From contig JADJBV010000001.1 in the NCBI GenBank assembly GCA_016703535.1, forward strand, positions 5,198,001 to 5,262,000: a DNA stretch of 64,000 nt, written 5' to 3'. The translations under genes were made by a program, and so were the position numbers. Positions 1 to 8,500 of this stretch are shown here, in pieces (position 1 is the stretch's first letter; each line of letters starts with the position of its first letter). This DNA comes from Deltaproteobacteria bacterium. Its GTDB lineage: Bacteria; Myxococcota; Kuafuiibacteriia; Kuafuiibacteriales; Kuafuiibacteriaceae. The notes under the pieces were generated by a model. It did not search any database. It was not told where the DNA came from and was given only the letters and a program-made list of their open reading frames with translations.

Positions 1-1857
1 CTCCCCACAACCCGGACGGCACTCGACCAGATCCGAGTCGGGGGCACAGGCGCTCCCGACCTCACAGTGATCACACCCTTCGTCGGGGGTGCCCGGGTTG
101 TTGGCCCAGTCCCACTTCCGATAGCCGACCACGATCTCGTCCCCCTTCTTGGGGAGCGCATCGCCATAGAAGACGATCCGGTTGTTGACCGCGTCGTAGT
201 CGAAGCCGTTGGTGCGGCTGCGCGGGATCACCCGACCGCTGCCGGGTTGGCCGATGGCCACCTTCAAGGTCGCCGAGGCGGGGATCGCCGAAAGTTGGTA
301 GCTGCTGGCGATGCCGGTCGCGGCCCGGGCCACGTCCTCCAGGTTCTGGCGCATGTCACCGCAGAGGGAGCCAAACTGGCCGCCAGTGGCGTTGGCGACC
401 TCCACGTATCCTTGGCCCGGTTCGAAGTCGTCTCGGGTGCGAGACTGCTGGCAGCCGTTGGGCAGGTCACCGACGATCGCGAAGCTGACGATGTTGCGGC
501 GCCGATATTCGGCGATGAAGTCGTCAATCACCACGTCGCCGCCCGCGCAATATTGGTTGCGGGGTTCGGGTTCGTTGGGGCATCGGCCACAGGCCGCGCA
601 CTCTACCGTCTGATCGCGTTCGTCCGACATGTAGATGACGATCTTGGACGCGTCGTCCCGGACCTTCCGCGGATCGGCGGTGGCGCCGGGTGCGGTGCCT
701 GGGGAGGCCCGATCGAAGGCCAAAAGTGCGGTCTCCAGGCCTGGCTCCCAACCACCTTGGGCGCCGACCACCACGTCATCTCGGAACTGATCGAGGTCGT
801 TGGTGAAGCCTTCACCCTCGAGCCGTCCCCGTTGGTTGCTGCTCTGATTCTGGGCGAAGGTCCGGGCCACACCCAAACGATAGTCGACGCCGCCCGAGGT
901 CAAGATCTCGGCCATCGCGTCGGCGGCTTGGCGCACCGCCATCTGGTCGTCCTCCATCGAGCCCGAGTCGTCGATCACCCAGAGGATGTCGGCCTTGGCC
1001 CGTTCGGTGGCCACGAAGGGATCACAGACGTGCCGGGTGAAGCTGCCGTGTCGGGCCACGTTGGTGCCGTCGGTCAACTCGTCGACCCGAATCAAGGCCG
1101 GATCGGTGCTGTTCCCCAACGCCACCGCGGCGACCAACACCACCAAACTTGGGCTGCGATAAATGGTGAGGAGGTTGACCGTGGCCTCGGTCCCCGAGCC
1201 GCCGCCGGGGCCCAAAGTCCCGGTCAACGCCGCGCCGTTGAGGAGTCCGCTGCTGAGTTGGTTGACCAACCCCCGGGCCGTGGTCGCCTGCACCTCCAGC
1301 TTGTAGCTGGCCTGTTCGGCCGCAAAACCTTCGGCGGTGGTGAAGGCTCGGGTTCGCTGGCCGGTGATCTGTCCGAGGCGGCTGATCACCGTCCGTTGTT
1401 CGAAGTCCCGCTGGGCCGAGGGGGTGCCCACCCCGTTGGCGGGGCGTTTGCCGATCAAGGCTGCCGCCACGTCGAGATCGGGGTCGGCGAAGGTGGCGCC
1501 CGGCGCTCGACCGTCGGCGGTGCGGAGCATCGAGCGTTCGCTGACCTTGGCGTCCATCAAGAGCAACGCGTCGGCGCCGACCACGTCGAAGACAAAAAAC
1601 GGGCGATCGTTGACCTTGCTGCAGGCCAGGGCCTCGACCTCCCGATCGTCGGGGATCCCGTCGCCGTCGGTGTCGGAGGCGTTGGGGTTGGTCTCGCCGG
1701 GATCGATGGTCCCGTTCTGGTTACGGTCCTCGGACTGATCCGGGATGGCGTCCGAGTCGGTGTCGACCTGATCGGCGGGCAACGTTTCCTTGCTGCAGGC
1801 GGGGAGGAGGGCAAAAAGAGCCCCGAAGGCCAGGGGAGTGAACCAAGGTCGCAACAT
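1..1857 (-). CDS. vWA-domain lipoprotein (3' end outside window)
   Basis: Exported lipoprotein read from an ATG at the right edge of the interval; the frame stays open to base 1, so the C-terminus is missing. The signal peptide ends in LLPAC with the lipidated Cys at about residue 21, followed by S/K. Residues 32-74 are Asp-rich and match thrombospondin type 3-like calcium repeats (DTDSDAIPD, DTDGDGIPD). A von Willebrand A domain starts near residue 290 with the MIDAS motif VIDDSGSMED. The last visible part is Cys-rich (CDHCEVGSAC). Such proteins are common on the myxobacterial outer membrane; a binding or adhesive role is inferred. It lies downstream of a bactofilin gene on the same strand, separated by a hairpin. 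A second vWA lipoprotein is at 48167-49807. Confidence 0.9.
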   Translation of the reverse strand, partial: MLRPWFTPLAFGALFALLPACSKETLPADQVDTDSDAIPDQSEDRNQNGTIDPGETNPNASDTDGDGIPDDREVEALACSKVNDRPFFVFDVVGADALLLMDAKVSERSMLRTADGRAPGATFADPDLDVAAALIGKRPANGVGTPSAQRDFEQRTVISRLGQITGQRTRAFTTAEGFAAEQASYKLEVQATTARGLVNQLSSGLLNGAALTGTLGPGGGSGTEATVNLLTIYRSPSLVVLVAAVALGNSTDPALIRVDELTDGTNVARHGSFTRHVCDPFVATERAKADILWVIDDSGSMEDDQMAVRQAADAMAEILTSGGVDYRLGVARTFAQNQSSNQRGRLEGEGFTNDLDQFRDDVVVGAQGGWEPGLETALLAFDRASPGTAPGATADPRKVRDDASKIVIYMSDERDQTVECAACGRCPNEPEPRNQYCAGGDVVIDDFIAEYRRRNIVSFAIVGDLPNGCQQSRTRDDFEPGQGYVEVANATGGQFGSLCGDMRQNLEDVARAATGIASSYQLSAIPASATLKVAIGQPGSGRVIPRSRTNGFDYDAVNNRIVFYGDALPKKGDEIVVGYRKWDWANNPGTPDEGCDHCEVGSACAPDSDLVECRPGCGE

Positions 1858-1965
1858 CACCCGAAAGGTGGTCGCAAGCGCGAGGCCACCAAGGCGGGCC
1901 TGGATCTTTTGAAGCTGGGGAGTGCGGACTGAGGGACCGGGTCACCAGGCCCTGATTCCTGGGCT

Positions 1966-1987
1966 CCTGAGGCAGCGACGCCTCAGG
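1966..1987 (-). terminator. hairpin after bactofilin gene
   Basis: Perfect 8-bp inverted repeat CCTGAGGC/GCCTCAGG with a 6-base loop. It overlaps the bactofilin stop codon and has no T tract. It is probably a transcript-end hairpin between bactofilin and the vWA lipoprotein gene. Confidence 0.5.
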
Positions 1988-2402
1988 CGGTCGGCGGCGG
2001 CGGCGGGATCGACTTCCGGGGCAAGGTCGAGACCTCTTCCGACATCCGGCAGGTGCCGTCGAAGGTGACGCCCTTCTCGATGATCAGGTTGGGCGTCACC
2101 ACATTGCCGCGCAACTTGCCCGGGGCCTTGAGCTCCACCGAACCCTTGGCGATGACATCACCTTCGACCAAGCCGTTGATCACCACGGTGCCGACGTTGA
2201 GCGTGGCCCGCACTTCGGCCTGAGGGCCGATCAAGAGCAGGTCTTCGGTGTAGATCTCGCCCTCGAACTTGCCGTCGATCCGGACCGCACCTTCGAAGCT
2301 CATCTTCCCGGAGAAGCGGGCGTCTTTGCCCAAGATCGTGTGAGCGTCCGCGGGGTTGATGCGGGCCGAAGGCTGAGAATCGTCACGTTTGCCGAGCGCC
2401 AT
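1983..2402 (-). CDS. bactofilin (polymer-forming cytoskeletal protein)
   Basis: 139-residue protein with a central bactofilin (DUF583) right-handed beta-helix, about residues 20-115, showing the typical periodic Gly/Val pattern (FEGAVRIDGKFEGEI, INGLVEGDV). It is flanked by short disordered tails, the last ending in a poly-Pro run. Bactofilins polymerise without nucleotide into cytoplasmic or membrane-associated filaments. The gene follows parB on the same strand with a 21-bp gap, so co-transcription is likely. In Myxococcus xanthus the bacNOP bactofilins are neighbours of parAB-padC and scaffold the ParABS system, so a chromosome-organising role is a reasonable inference here. Confidence 0.93.
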   Translation of the reverse strand: MALGKRDDSQPSARINPADAHTILGKDARFSGKMSFEGAVRIDGKFEGEIYTEDLLLIGPQAEVRATLNVGTVVINGLVEGDVIAKGSVELKAPGKLRGNVVTPNLIIEKGVTFDGTCRMSEEVSTLPRKSIPPPPPTA

Positions 2403-2423
2403 TGCTCCCGTCCTACCTCAAAT

Positions 2424-3323
2424 TCAGGTTTTGAGCACAGCGATCAGCCGCTGGAGTTCGTCGACCGAAGAATAGTCGATCTCGATGCGACCACGCTTAC
2501 CTTGGGGCACGATGCGCACCTTGGTCCCCAAGCGGCGGACCAGGTCGTCGGTCGCTCTTTGCACCGCCGGCCCCCCACCCGGGAGCTGACCATAGGGATC
2601 AACCGCGGGGCCGTCGTCGTCGGGGCGCTTTTGGGCCCGGACCAACCGTTCGACCTCTCGCACGGACAGCCCACGCTTCATGACGTCTCGGGACATCTTG
2701 ACGATGTCGTCGGGAGACTCGAGGGCCAAGAGGGCCCGGGCGTGGCCCATGGACAAGGCCCCCGAGATCACCTGGCGGCGGACCTCGTCGGGCAGGCGCA
2801 AGAGGCGGAGGGCGTTGGCGACGGTGCTGCGATCTTTGCTGACCCGAACGGCGATCTGCTCCTGGGTCATGCCGGTGGTCTCGAGCAAACGTTTGTAAGC
2901 TTCAGCCTCTTCGATCGGGTTGAGATCTTCGCGCTGGATGTTCTCGATCAGCGCCCACTCGAAGACCTCCTCTTCGGCCAGGTCCTTGACGATCACCTCG
3001 ACGCTCTTGAGGCCGGCCTTTTGACAGGCCCGCCAGCGCCGCTCTCCCGCGATGATCTCGAAGGCGCTGCCCCGGGCCCGGACCAAGATCGGCTGCATCA
3101 GGCCGTGTTCTTTGATCGACGAGGCGAGCTCTTCGAGGGTGGCGTCGTCGAAGGTCTTGCGGGGTTGCTGCCGATTGGGCCGCACGTCCTCGATCGGCAC
3201 CTGCAGCACGCCCTTCTTCTTGCCATCTTCGCCCACGGCGATCGGAGCGTCCTCGCGCCGCTGCGGGATCAAGGCGCTGAGACCTTTGCCGAGAGCGGGT
3301 CGCTTCTGTACCGGTGGAGACAT
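2424..3323 (-). CDS. parB: ParB chromosome-partitioning protein
   Basis: 299-residue ParB/Spo0J protein, a CTP-dependent DNA clamp that binds parS. The N-terminal LGKGLSALIP motif contacts ParA and stimulates its ATPase. The ParB/Srx CTP-binding fold includes GERRWRA and ENIQRE. The central helix-turn-helix (TQEQIAVRVSKDRSTVANAL) reads parS, and the C-terminal part is the dimer domain. The start is placed at MSPPVQKRPALGKG because the 22 residues before it in the open frame do not resemble ParB. No parA lies in the window, which is unusual, and I saw no parS by eye. An 18-bp dyad sits about 70 bp upstream (3395-3412). Confidence 0.95.
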   Translation of the reverse strand: MSPPVQKRPALGKGLSALIPQRREDAPIAVGEDGKKKGVLQVPIEDVRPNRQQPRKTFDDATLEELASSIKEHGLMQPILVRARGSAFEIIAGERRWRACQKAGLKSVEVIVKDLAEEEVFEWALIENIQREDLNPIEEAEAYKRLLETTGMTQEQIAVRVSKDRSTVANALRLLRLPDEVRRQVISGALSMGHARALLALESPDDIVKMSRDVMKRGLSVREVERLVRAQKRPDDDGPAVDPYGQLPGGGPAVQRATDDLVRRLGTKVRIVPQGKRGRIEIDYSSVDELQRLIAVLKT

Positions 3324-3394
3324 GGGGCGAACGCAGGCTAGCCAGTTCGGGGCACGGCGCCAAGCGGAAGAGCAGCGATGAGCGGTCAATACCC

Positions 3395-3412
3395 GTTGAC
3401 GTAAGCGTCAGC
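3395..3412. promoter_or_regulatory. dyad operator-like site upstream of parB
   Basis: GTTGACGTAAGCGTCAGC is an imperfect inverted repeat in the gap between the archaemetzincin-like gene and parB. Its reverse complement matches 15 of 18 bases of the dyad before the merR-isc operon (37766-37783). MerR-family regulators bind dyads of this kind, so the same regulator may act on parB. This is inference from sequence likeness. Confidence 0.45.
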
Positions 3413-3447
3413 AGACGCCCCGCGGGAAGTGAGGGGTGGATCAGGCC

Positions 3448-3472
3448 TCGCTGATCAGACGTCGCTGATCAG
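3448..3472. repeat. 14-bp-period duplication at gene 3' end
   Basis: TCGCTGATCAG occurs twice with a period of 14 bases, at 3448-3458 and 3462-3472. Each copy contains the palindrome CTGATCAG. The first copy overlaps the stop codon of the archaemetzincin-like gene, so the duplication may have reset that protein's C-terminus. Confidence 0.6.
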
Positions 3473-4117
3473 GCGCTTTCGACAGTTGGCGCAGAAGCTG
3501 GCGCCCTTCTTGTCGGTGTCCTGCACGGTGGCCGAGTAGAACATGACGCAGCGGTTGTTGGGGCACTGGGCCAAGCCGCGGATCAGGCCCACCTGGTGGA
3601 TGGCCTCGGCGACCAGGCGCTTGAGCAGCAGCTCTTTTTTGGACTCGGGCGTGCCGGACTCGGGGCGCAGCCGGGTGACGCTGATGATCGCCGAACGGGT
3701 GCTGCGATCGGCTTCGCCGAAGATGAAAGGCACCTCGGGCACGAAGAGGTCGACGTCGACCACCCCGATGGCGGCGTCCCACTCGGTGGCCCGCAGGGTC
3801 TCGATCCGCTTCAAGATGGCGGCCGAGTGGTATTGGCCTCGGGTGGGATTGAAGGCGTATTTGGGGACCGGCAGCGGCTTGTGGACCGTGCTGGCCCGGC
3901 GGAAGGTCTCCTCCAAGGTAGGACGAATCCGCTCCAACACCGCTTCTTCGACCGACCCCACCGGCACCAGGACGATGGGCGCGTCGGCGGCCGGTTTGGC
4001 CTCGAGATGAGCCGGGATCTCGGGCGGTAAAGGCTCCAATGGGAGATCGGGAAGCTCGTCGGCCGGGGCCTCGGTCCCTGGAAACTGTCGCCGTCTCGAC
4101 CGGTTGATATCAGACAT
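3455..4117 (-). CDS. archaemetzincin-like protein with degenerate active site
   Basis: 220-residue protein. The C-terminal half follows the archaemetzincin pattern HExxHxxGxxHCx4CxM..CxxC, but the catalytic segment reads HQVGLIRGLAQC at about 174-185. The catalytic Glu is Gln and the second and third zinc-binding His are Leu and Gln. The second, structural zinc site is complete (C185, C190, M192, C209, C212), so the fold is probably kept while peptidase activity is not expected. The first 45 residues are Pro-rich and disordered. The start is MSDINRSRRR, with GGGGAA upstream. It is transcribed divergently from the gene at 4210. A binding or regulatory role would be inference. Confidence 0.75.
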   Translation of the reverse strand: MSDINRSRRRQFPGTEAPADELPDLPLEPLPPEIPAHLEAKPAADAPIVLVPVGSVEEAVLERIRPTLEETFRRASTVHKPLPVPKYAFNPTRGQYHSAAILKRIETLRATEWDAAIGVVDVDLFVPEVPFIFGEADRSTRSAIISVTRLRPESGTPESKKELLLKRLVAEAIHQVGLIRGLAQCPNNRCVMFYSATVQDTDKKGASFCANCRKRLISDV

Positions 4118-4209
4118 GGCTTCCCCGCAGAACCGTGGGGATGCTGGCACCGGGAAGGCCCTCTGGCAACAACAAATGACTCAAGCTACTGTGGGACCCG
4201 ACGACTTCG

Positions 4210-5664
4210 ATGCTCCCCGGGTTCAACCACAACATCCGGTACAAGGATCGGGTCTTCCACGTACAGACCGAGGACAATGGCATCGGCCAGCCCCGGCTGG
4301 TGACTCAAGTCTTCATCGAGGGGCACATCCTAGCGGTCGAAAAGGCCAGCTATCAGGACATCCTCGACTCCGCCGCCGACCGAGACGAGCGGACCCAGAT
4401 GATCCGCAGCAAGATGCAGGATCAACACCGGCGCCTGCTCAAGAACCTGGTCCAGGGCGCCTACGACGAGCGGATCACGTTGTACCTGGGTGGCCCCCGC
4501 AGCCAACCCGGGGGAACGCCGGCCTTGGTGGCGCCCGTCAGCGACGGCGCCGCCGCCATCCCTCCTGCGCTGTTGGACTCGGCCGAGTTGATCCCCGAGG
4601 CGCCCTCGGCTCTGGGTGAGGCCGAGCCGGACGCCTGGCAGCCCCTGCGGCCCGAAGACCTGATCGAGATCGAGGAGCCGGTCGACGACGTCGCCGACAC
4701 CTTACGCCCGGCGGCCCGGGGCGACGCCCAGACCCGCCTGGCCGACGACCTGGAGGCGCCGCCGATCTCCAAACCTTCTCATCGGCCCCTGCCCAAAGAC
4801 GTGGCCGACTCCAGCGAGTTCCTGTCGGTGCTCGACGCCGAGATGCAGCGCCAACTCCCCTGGGCCTCGAGCGACGAGATCATGGCCTCGCCGCCACCGC
4901 TCCGGCTCGACTCCAACCCGGGCCAAGAGCCGCCGGGCAAGGCCGAGGCTCCGGCGCCGCCCCCCAAAGCCCAGCCCAATTTTCGGGACGCTCGCCGCAC
5001 CGCCAAGGTCGAGTCACCGGGCCTCTTGAAGAAGGCGCCGCCCGCCGCCGACACCTTGGTCGACTTCGGCTTGCCCGCGGCCTTGCGGGAGCAGCTGGCC
5101 GCCAACCTCGAGGCCCGAAAGAAGGCCGATTCCCGCCGACCGCCTGGGAGCCCCTCGCTGGAGCCCCGGTCCGGAGGGTATGGCCCGGCGCCCGGCCCGA
5201 TCAGGGACGACCTGCCTCGGCGACCTTCGGCCATGGAGAGCGCCGCCGAACGACAGACGGTGCTCGACATGGAGCTGCGGAGGGCCGCGGCCGAGATGAG
5301 CGTGCCACCCGGCCGAAGTGCCCCGCCCACCGCGTCGGACACGCTGCTGGAGATCGACGCCCGGGAGCTGCACCGCCGGGTCGCCGAACAACGGGCTCGC
5401 CTGCGGTCATCTCCAAGCGAAGCCCCCACGCCCGAGCCCGGGCCCCTGCCCCACACCGAACGCCGCCCCGCCGAACCCCTGGAGCGCTTCGACTCGAAAC
5501 GCCCGACACGAACGCCGTCCTCGGGCATTCGAGTGACGCCGGTGATTCAAGGCGAGGCGGTGTCGCCTCCACCCCCCGAAGCCGAAAATCCGAAGAGCAT
5601 CTTGGTGGTCGAACGCTCCTTGGATGAGGTGATCCTCAGCTACCTGTCGGACGATCAGGAGTGA
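4210..5664 (+). CDS. conserved delta-group protein with Pro-rich disordered tail
   Basis: 484 residues. The first about 95 form a compact conserved domain (PGFNHNIRYKDRVFHVQTED, then a K/R-rich helix). I recognise this domain from uncharacterised proteins of Myxococcota and Geobacter; no function is known to me. The remaining about 390 residues are rich in Pro, Ala, Glu and Arg with little predicted order, apart from helical stretches such as the one around AVLDMELRRAAAEM. There is no signal peptide or membrane segment, so it is likely cytoplasmic. The 3' end overlaps the convergent SDR gene by 29 bp. Confidence 0.75.
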   Translation: MLPGFNHNIRYKDRVFHVQTEDNGIGQPRLVTQVFIEGHILAVEKASYQDILDSAADRDERTQMIRSKMQDQHRRLLKNLVQGAYDERITLYLGGPRSQPGGTPALVAPVSDGAAAIPPALLDSAELIPEAPSALGEAEPDAWQPLRPEDLIEIEEPVDDVADTLRPAARGDAQTRLADDLEAPPISKPSHRPLPKDVADSSEFLSVLDAEMQRQLPWASSDEIMASPPPLRLDSNPGQEPPGKAEAPAPPPKAQPNFRDARRTAKVESPGLLKKAPPAADTLVDFGLPAALREQLAANLEARKKADSRRPPGSPSLEPRSGGYGPAPGPIRDDLPRRPSAMESAAERQTVLDMELRRAAAEMSVPPGRSAPPTASDTLLEIDARELHRRVAEQRARLRSSPSEAPTPEPGPLPHTERRPAEPLERFDSKRPTRTPSSGIRVTPVIQGEAVSPPPPEAENPKSILVVERSLDEVILSYLSDDQE

Positions 5665-6790
5665 TGGCCGGGAGCGATCGTTGGGAGCCGAAGTTGGTGT
5701 CCCGGGCGTATCGCAAGATGACCTCCCAGTAGGAGTCGACGGGCGGTGGCGAAAGGCCTCGAGGGGCGAGGAGCTCCGAGGCCTGAGTGACGTCGAAGCT
5801 GGGGTTGGCCTTCAGGTACGGTAAATAGACGCCGCCCCGTTCGGCGACGTCGGGCCGCAACAACAACAACAGCGGCCGCACAAAAGGGCGCAACCAACGG
5901 AAGTAGAAGTCGGGATCCAAATAGCGGACCGGCTTGCCTTGGTAGATCCGTTCGGTGAGGGCCACCAAAGCGGCGATGGTCGACTGGCGCTCGGGCCCCG
6001 CCGTGAGGTGGAAGATCCGGCCGGTGGCGGCCGGCATCGCGAAGAGGGCGAGCATCGCGTCGGCGACGTAGTCCACCGGCACCACGTCGATGCTGCAGTC
6101 AGGGCGACCGAAGACGGTGCGGAAGCGGCCTCGGGCGTAGAGCTTTAGGGGCCAGTACAGGACCTTGAAGCTGGAGGCCTTCCCGGTCCGGGAGTCACCG
6201 ACGATGATCGAAGGGCGGTGGACCGTGAGGGGCAGGCCTTGAGCTCGGGCCTCGGCCAGCTGCACCTCCGCCTCCAGCTTGGTGCGTTCGTAGTCGTTGC
6301 GGCACCGTTGACCGACGTCGACCTCGGTCTCCAGGGCCAGGCCACTTCGATCACCGGCCACGTAGGCGGTGGACACGTGATCAAAACGGTGGAGCCGACC
6401 TTCATCGGCGAGGCGCCGGGCCAAAGCCAAGACCGCCAGGGTGCCCTCGACGTTCTGCTGGCGCATCTCCGGATAGGGGAGATCGAAGCGGACCTCGGCG
6501 GCGCCGTGGACCACTTGAATGGGCGCCCCGGGCTCCTCCAAAAAACGACGCCCTCGTTCGGAGAGGCCGAGATCTGGAGCCCGGATGTCGCCGCTGGCCA
6601 CCGTCATGGTGGCGGTCGAGGTGCCAGGAGCCGTGTGTTCGACCACCGCCTGGAGGCGTTGGTGGAGCGCATCTTCGTCTTCACCGGGTTTCGGCCGACT
6701 CAAGACCAGGACCGGGTGGCCCTGTTGGAGCAGCCGCACCAGCACCTCTCGCCCGAGGAAGCCGGTGGCGCCGGTGAGGAAAAAACGCAT
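5636..6790 (-). CDS. NAD(P)-dependent SDR, thioester-reductase-like
   Basis: 384-residue extended short-chain dehydrogenase/reductase. The Rossmann motif GATGFLG is at 7-13, the HGAAEVRFDL segment is typical of the male-sterility/thioester-reductase (NAD_binding_4) branch, and the catalytic YxxxK pair is Y167/K171 (NDYERTK). Members reduce acyl thioesters or modify sugars and lipids; the substrate here is not visible. Its ATG overlaps the stop of the upstream DUF2058 gene by one base (TGATG), which suggests translational coupling. Confidence 0.85.
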   Translation of the reverse strand: MRFFLTGATGFLGREVLVRLLQQGHPVLVLSRPKPGEDEDALHQRLQAVVEHTAPGTSTATMTVASGDIRAPDLGLSERGRRFLEEPGAPIQVVHGAAEVRFDLPYPEMRQQNVEGTLAVLALARRLADEGRLHRFDHVSTAYVAGDRSGLALETEVDVGQRCRNDYERTKLEAEVQLAEARAQGLPLTVHRPSIIVGDSRTGKASSFKVLYWPLKLYARGRFRTVFGRPDCSIDVVPVDYVADAMLALFAMPAATGRIFHLTAGPERQSTIAALVALTERIYQGKPVRYLDPDFYFRWLRPFVRPLLLLLRPDVAERGGVYLPYLKANPSFDVTQASELLAPRGLSPPPVDSYWEVILRYARDTNFGSQRSLPAITPDRPTGS

Positions 6791-7308
6791 CAGCGGTTGG
6801 AGAAGCGGACCGCTTCCGGATCGGCCTCACGGATGGCGTGCACCGCGTCGACCGCGACGATCACGTGTTGATCCGAAGCGCCGTTTTCGACGATGGCCAA
6901 CTTGCCACCCTCCAGCTCCTTGGAGATCGCCGAGGTCACGAAGAGCTTGCGGACCCGACCGTCCCGCAGGGTGAAGTAAAAAGGTTGGTCACCTTGGGTC
7001 TCACCGCGGAGCCGGTGGACCTCGATGGCCTGGAAGATCCGCAGCCGGATCGGATCCGAAAGATCGACCATCCGCGGGATCGGGCCGTTCTGAGGGCGCT
7101 TGGGCTTCGGTGCGGGTTGGCCCTTCGCCTCGGGCTTGCCGTCGACCTTGCCTTCCGCCTTGGCGTCGACCTTTCCGCCGTCTTTGCCGCCCTCGTTGCG
7201 TTGCCCCTCTCGCCCACGGCCCCGGCGCTTGTCGCCTTGGTTCGACCGTTCGGCTTGTTCGACCGTCACCAGCCCGGCTTTGAGGAGTTGATCCCGCAGC
7301 GATTGCAT
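6790..7308 (-). CDS. DUF2058 (YaiL-like) nucleoid/ribosome-associated-type protein
   Basis: 172 residues from MQSLRDQLLKAGLV, the usual start of this family; an upstream in-frame extension of 21 residues lacks family likeness. The N-terminal helix is followed by a charged, low-complexity Lys/Gly/Glu linker (residues about 22-80) and the conserved C-terminal domain (RVRKLFVTSAISKELEGGKLAIVE). DUF2058 proteins are small and cytoplasmic; their role is not firmly established. The linker is unusually repetitive, with iterated DGK/EGK units. It is coupled to the downstream SDR. Confidence 0.75.
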   Translation of the reverse strand: MQSLRDQLLKAGLVTVEQAERSNQGDKRRGRGREGQRNEGGKDGGKVDAKAEGKVDGKPEAKGQPAPKPKRPQNGPIPRMVDLSDPIRLRIFQAIEVHRLRGETQGDQPFYFTLRDGRVRKLFVTSAISKELEGGKLAIVENGASDQHVIVAVDAVHAIREADPEAVRFSNR

Positions 7309-7383
7309 CGTTGGGCGCGAACCTGAGCAAAAAAACGGGCCCTGGCAATCGCTAAACCGCGCCGAAACCACCCTGGGTGGCTC

Positions 7384-7408
7384 AAAAAAAGCCTAGATCG
7401 GGGCTTTT
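7384..7408 (-). terminator. rho-independent terminator after the kinase gene
   Basis: On the minus strand AAAAGCC pairs with GGCTTTT across an 8-base loop, followed by a run of T. It begins a few bases after the stop codon of the Ser/Thr kinase gene and closes the cyclase-kinase transcript. It is a clean intrinsic terminator, rare in this GC-rich window. Confidence 0.8.
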
Positions 7409-7411
7409 CAG

Positions 7412-8500
7412 TCAGCGCCGGACCGCTTCGATGACTTCGACGATCTCCCGGACCCGGGGATAACGGCGCCGTTGATCGGTCTCGAGGGCCCGCATGATCA
7501 CCGAGTCGAGCCGCTTGTCGAGGGCCCGGTTCTTCTTGGAGGGCTCCATAAAACGGCCGAGGGGGAGCTCTCCGGTCAACATCTCGTAGAGCAACACGCC
7601 GTAGCTGTAGACATCGGCCCGTTGATCGACGCGGCCCGCGTCTTGGCGTTGTTCGGGGGCCATGTAGTTGACCGTGCCCATGGAGATGCGGCTGCCGGTC
7701 AGGTTCACGTAGGAGCGATCGCTGTAGAGGATGTCGGCCAAGCCGAAGTCGCAGATCTTGGGGACGTAGCCGTCGGTGCCGGCGTCGGCCAACAACACGT
7801 TTTCGGGCTTGAGGTCCCGGTGCACCACACCCTTGCTGTGGGCATAGTCCAGGCCCCGGCCGATCTGCACCGCCAGATCCATGGCCTGGGACAAGCGCAA
7901 GGTACGTTGCGAAAGCACCCGCCGCAGCGTGGGCCCGTCGACGTACTCCATCACGAAGTACCAATTGTTCTCGACGTTGCCCTGGTCGATGATCGCCACC
8001 ACGTTGGGGTGGGCCAAGGACGCCAAGGCGGCCGCCTCTCGCTTGAAGCGCAGGATGAACTCGTTCTGGCTCACCAGATCCGAGCTCATCACCTTCACCG
8101 CCACCGGCCGCTCCAAAGAGAGCTGCTTGGCGCGATAGACCGTGCCCATGGCGCCCCGGCCGAGGACCGAGGTGATCTCGTAGCCGGCCAGGACGGTGCC
8201 CGGGTCGATGTCGTTGGTGGCCAGGCGTTGTTGTTTGGTGGCCGGCCGAGGGGGTTCTTTTTGCTCTTGGGCCGGAGCGGCGGGGGCCTCGGCCCGGGGC
8301 GCGGCCGGCTCACCTTGGGCGGCGGCCGTCGCGGCTTCAGCGCCCGCGCCCACCGCCACCAGCTGGCTTTGGGCGTCGGTGCGGACGACGGTGAACTTGT
8401 TCATGCACCGGCGGCAGCGGACCTTTTGCCCGGTGACGTAGATGCCGACGTCGTATTTGGCCCCGCAGGTGGGGCAGCGCTGGACGACCGGTTTGGTCAC
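7412..8500 (-). CDS. soluble Ser/Thr protein kinase with N-terminal zinc ribbon
   Basis: 362-residue Hanks-type kinase. Residues 1-40 form an MJ0042-type zinc finger (CPTCG...VRCRRCMNKF). An Ala/Pro/Gln-rich linker leads to the kinase domain at about 107-362, with the Gly-rich loop GRGAMGTVY, the VAVKVM lysine, catalytic HRDLKPEN and DFG. The protein stops right after the catalytic domain, with no membrane span or sensor, so it is cytoplasmic. It starts with GTG and overlaps the upstream cyclase stop by four bases (GTGA), so the two are translationally coupled and probably share a pathway. Confidence 0.93.
   Translation of the reverse strand: MTKPVVQRCPTCGAKYDVGIYVTGQKVRCRRCMNKFTVVRTDAQSQLVAVGAGAEAATAAAQGEPAAPRAEAPAAPAQEQKEPPRPATKQQRLATNDIDPGTVLAGYEITSVLGRGAMGTVYRAKQLSLERPVAVKVMSSDLVSQNEFILRFKREAAALASLAHPNVVAIIDQGNVENNWYFVMEYVDGPTLRRVLSQRTLRLSQAMDLAVQIGRGLDYAHSKGVVHRDLKPENVLLADAGTDGYVPKICDFGLADILYSDRSYVNLTGSRISMGTVNYMAPEQRQDAGRVDQRADVYSYGVLLYEMLTGELPLGRFMEPSKKNRALDKRLDSVIMRALETDQRRRYPRVREIVEVIEAVRR

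Noticed and set aside
67..1932. Long plus-strand open frame at the left end
   Set aside because: The minus strand encodes a coherent lipoprotein with signal peptide and vWA MIDAS motif over the same DNA; the plus reading has no domain likeness.
2424..3389. Longer ParB form with 22 more N-terminal residues
   Set aside because: The extra residues are unlike ParB, and the normal N-terminus begins a few residues before LGKGLSALIP.
7368..7380. Short palindrome CCACCCTGGGTGG before the DUF2058 gene
   Set aside because: Thirteen bases of GC-rich symmetry are expected often by chance in this composition.
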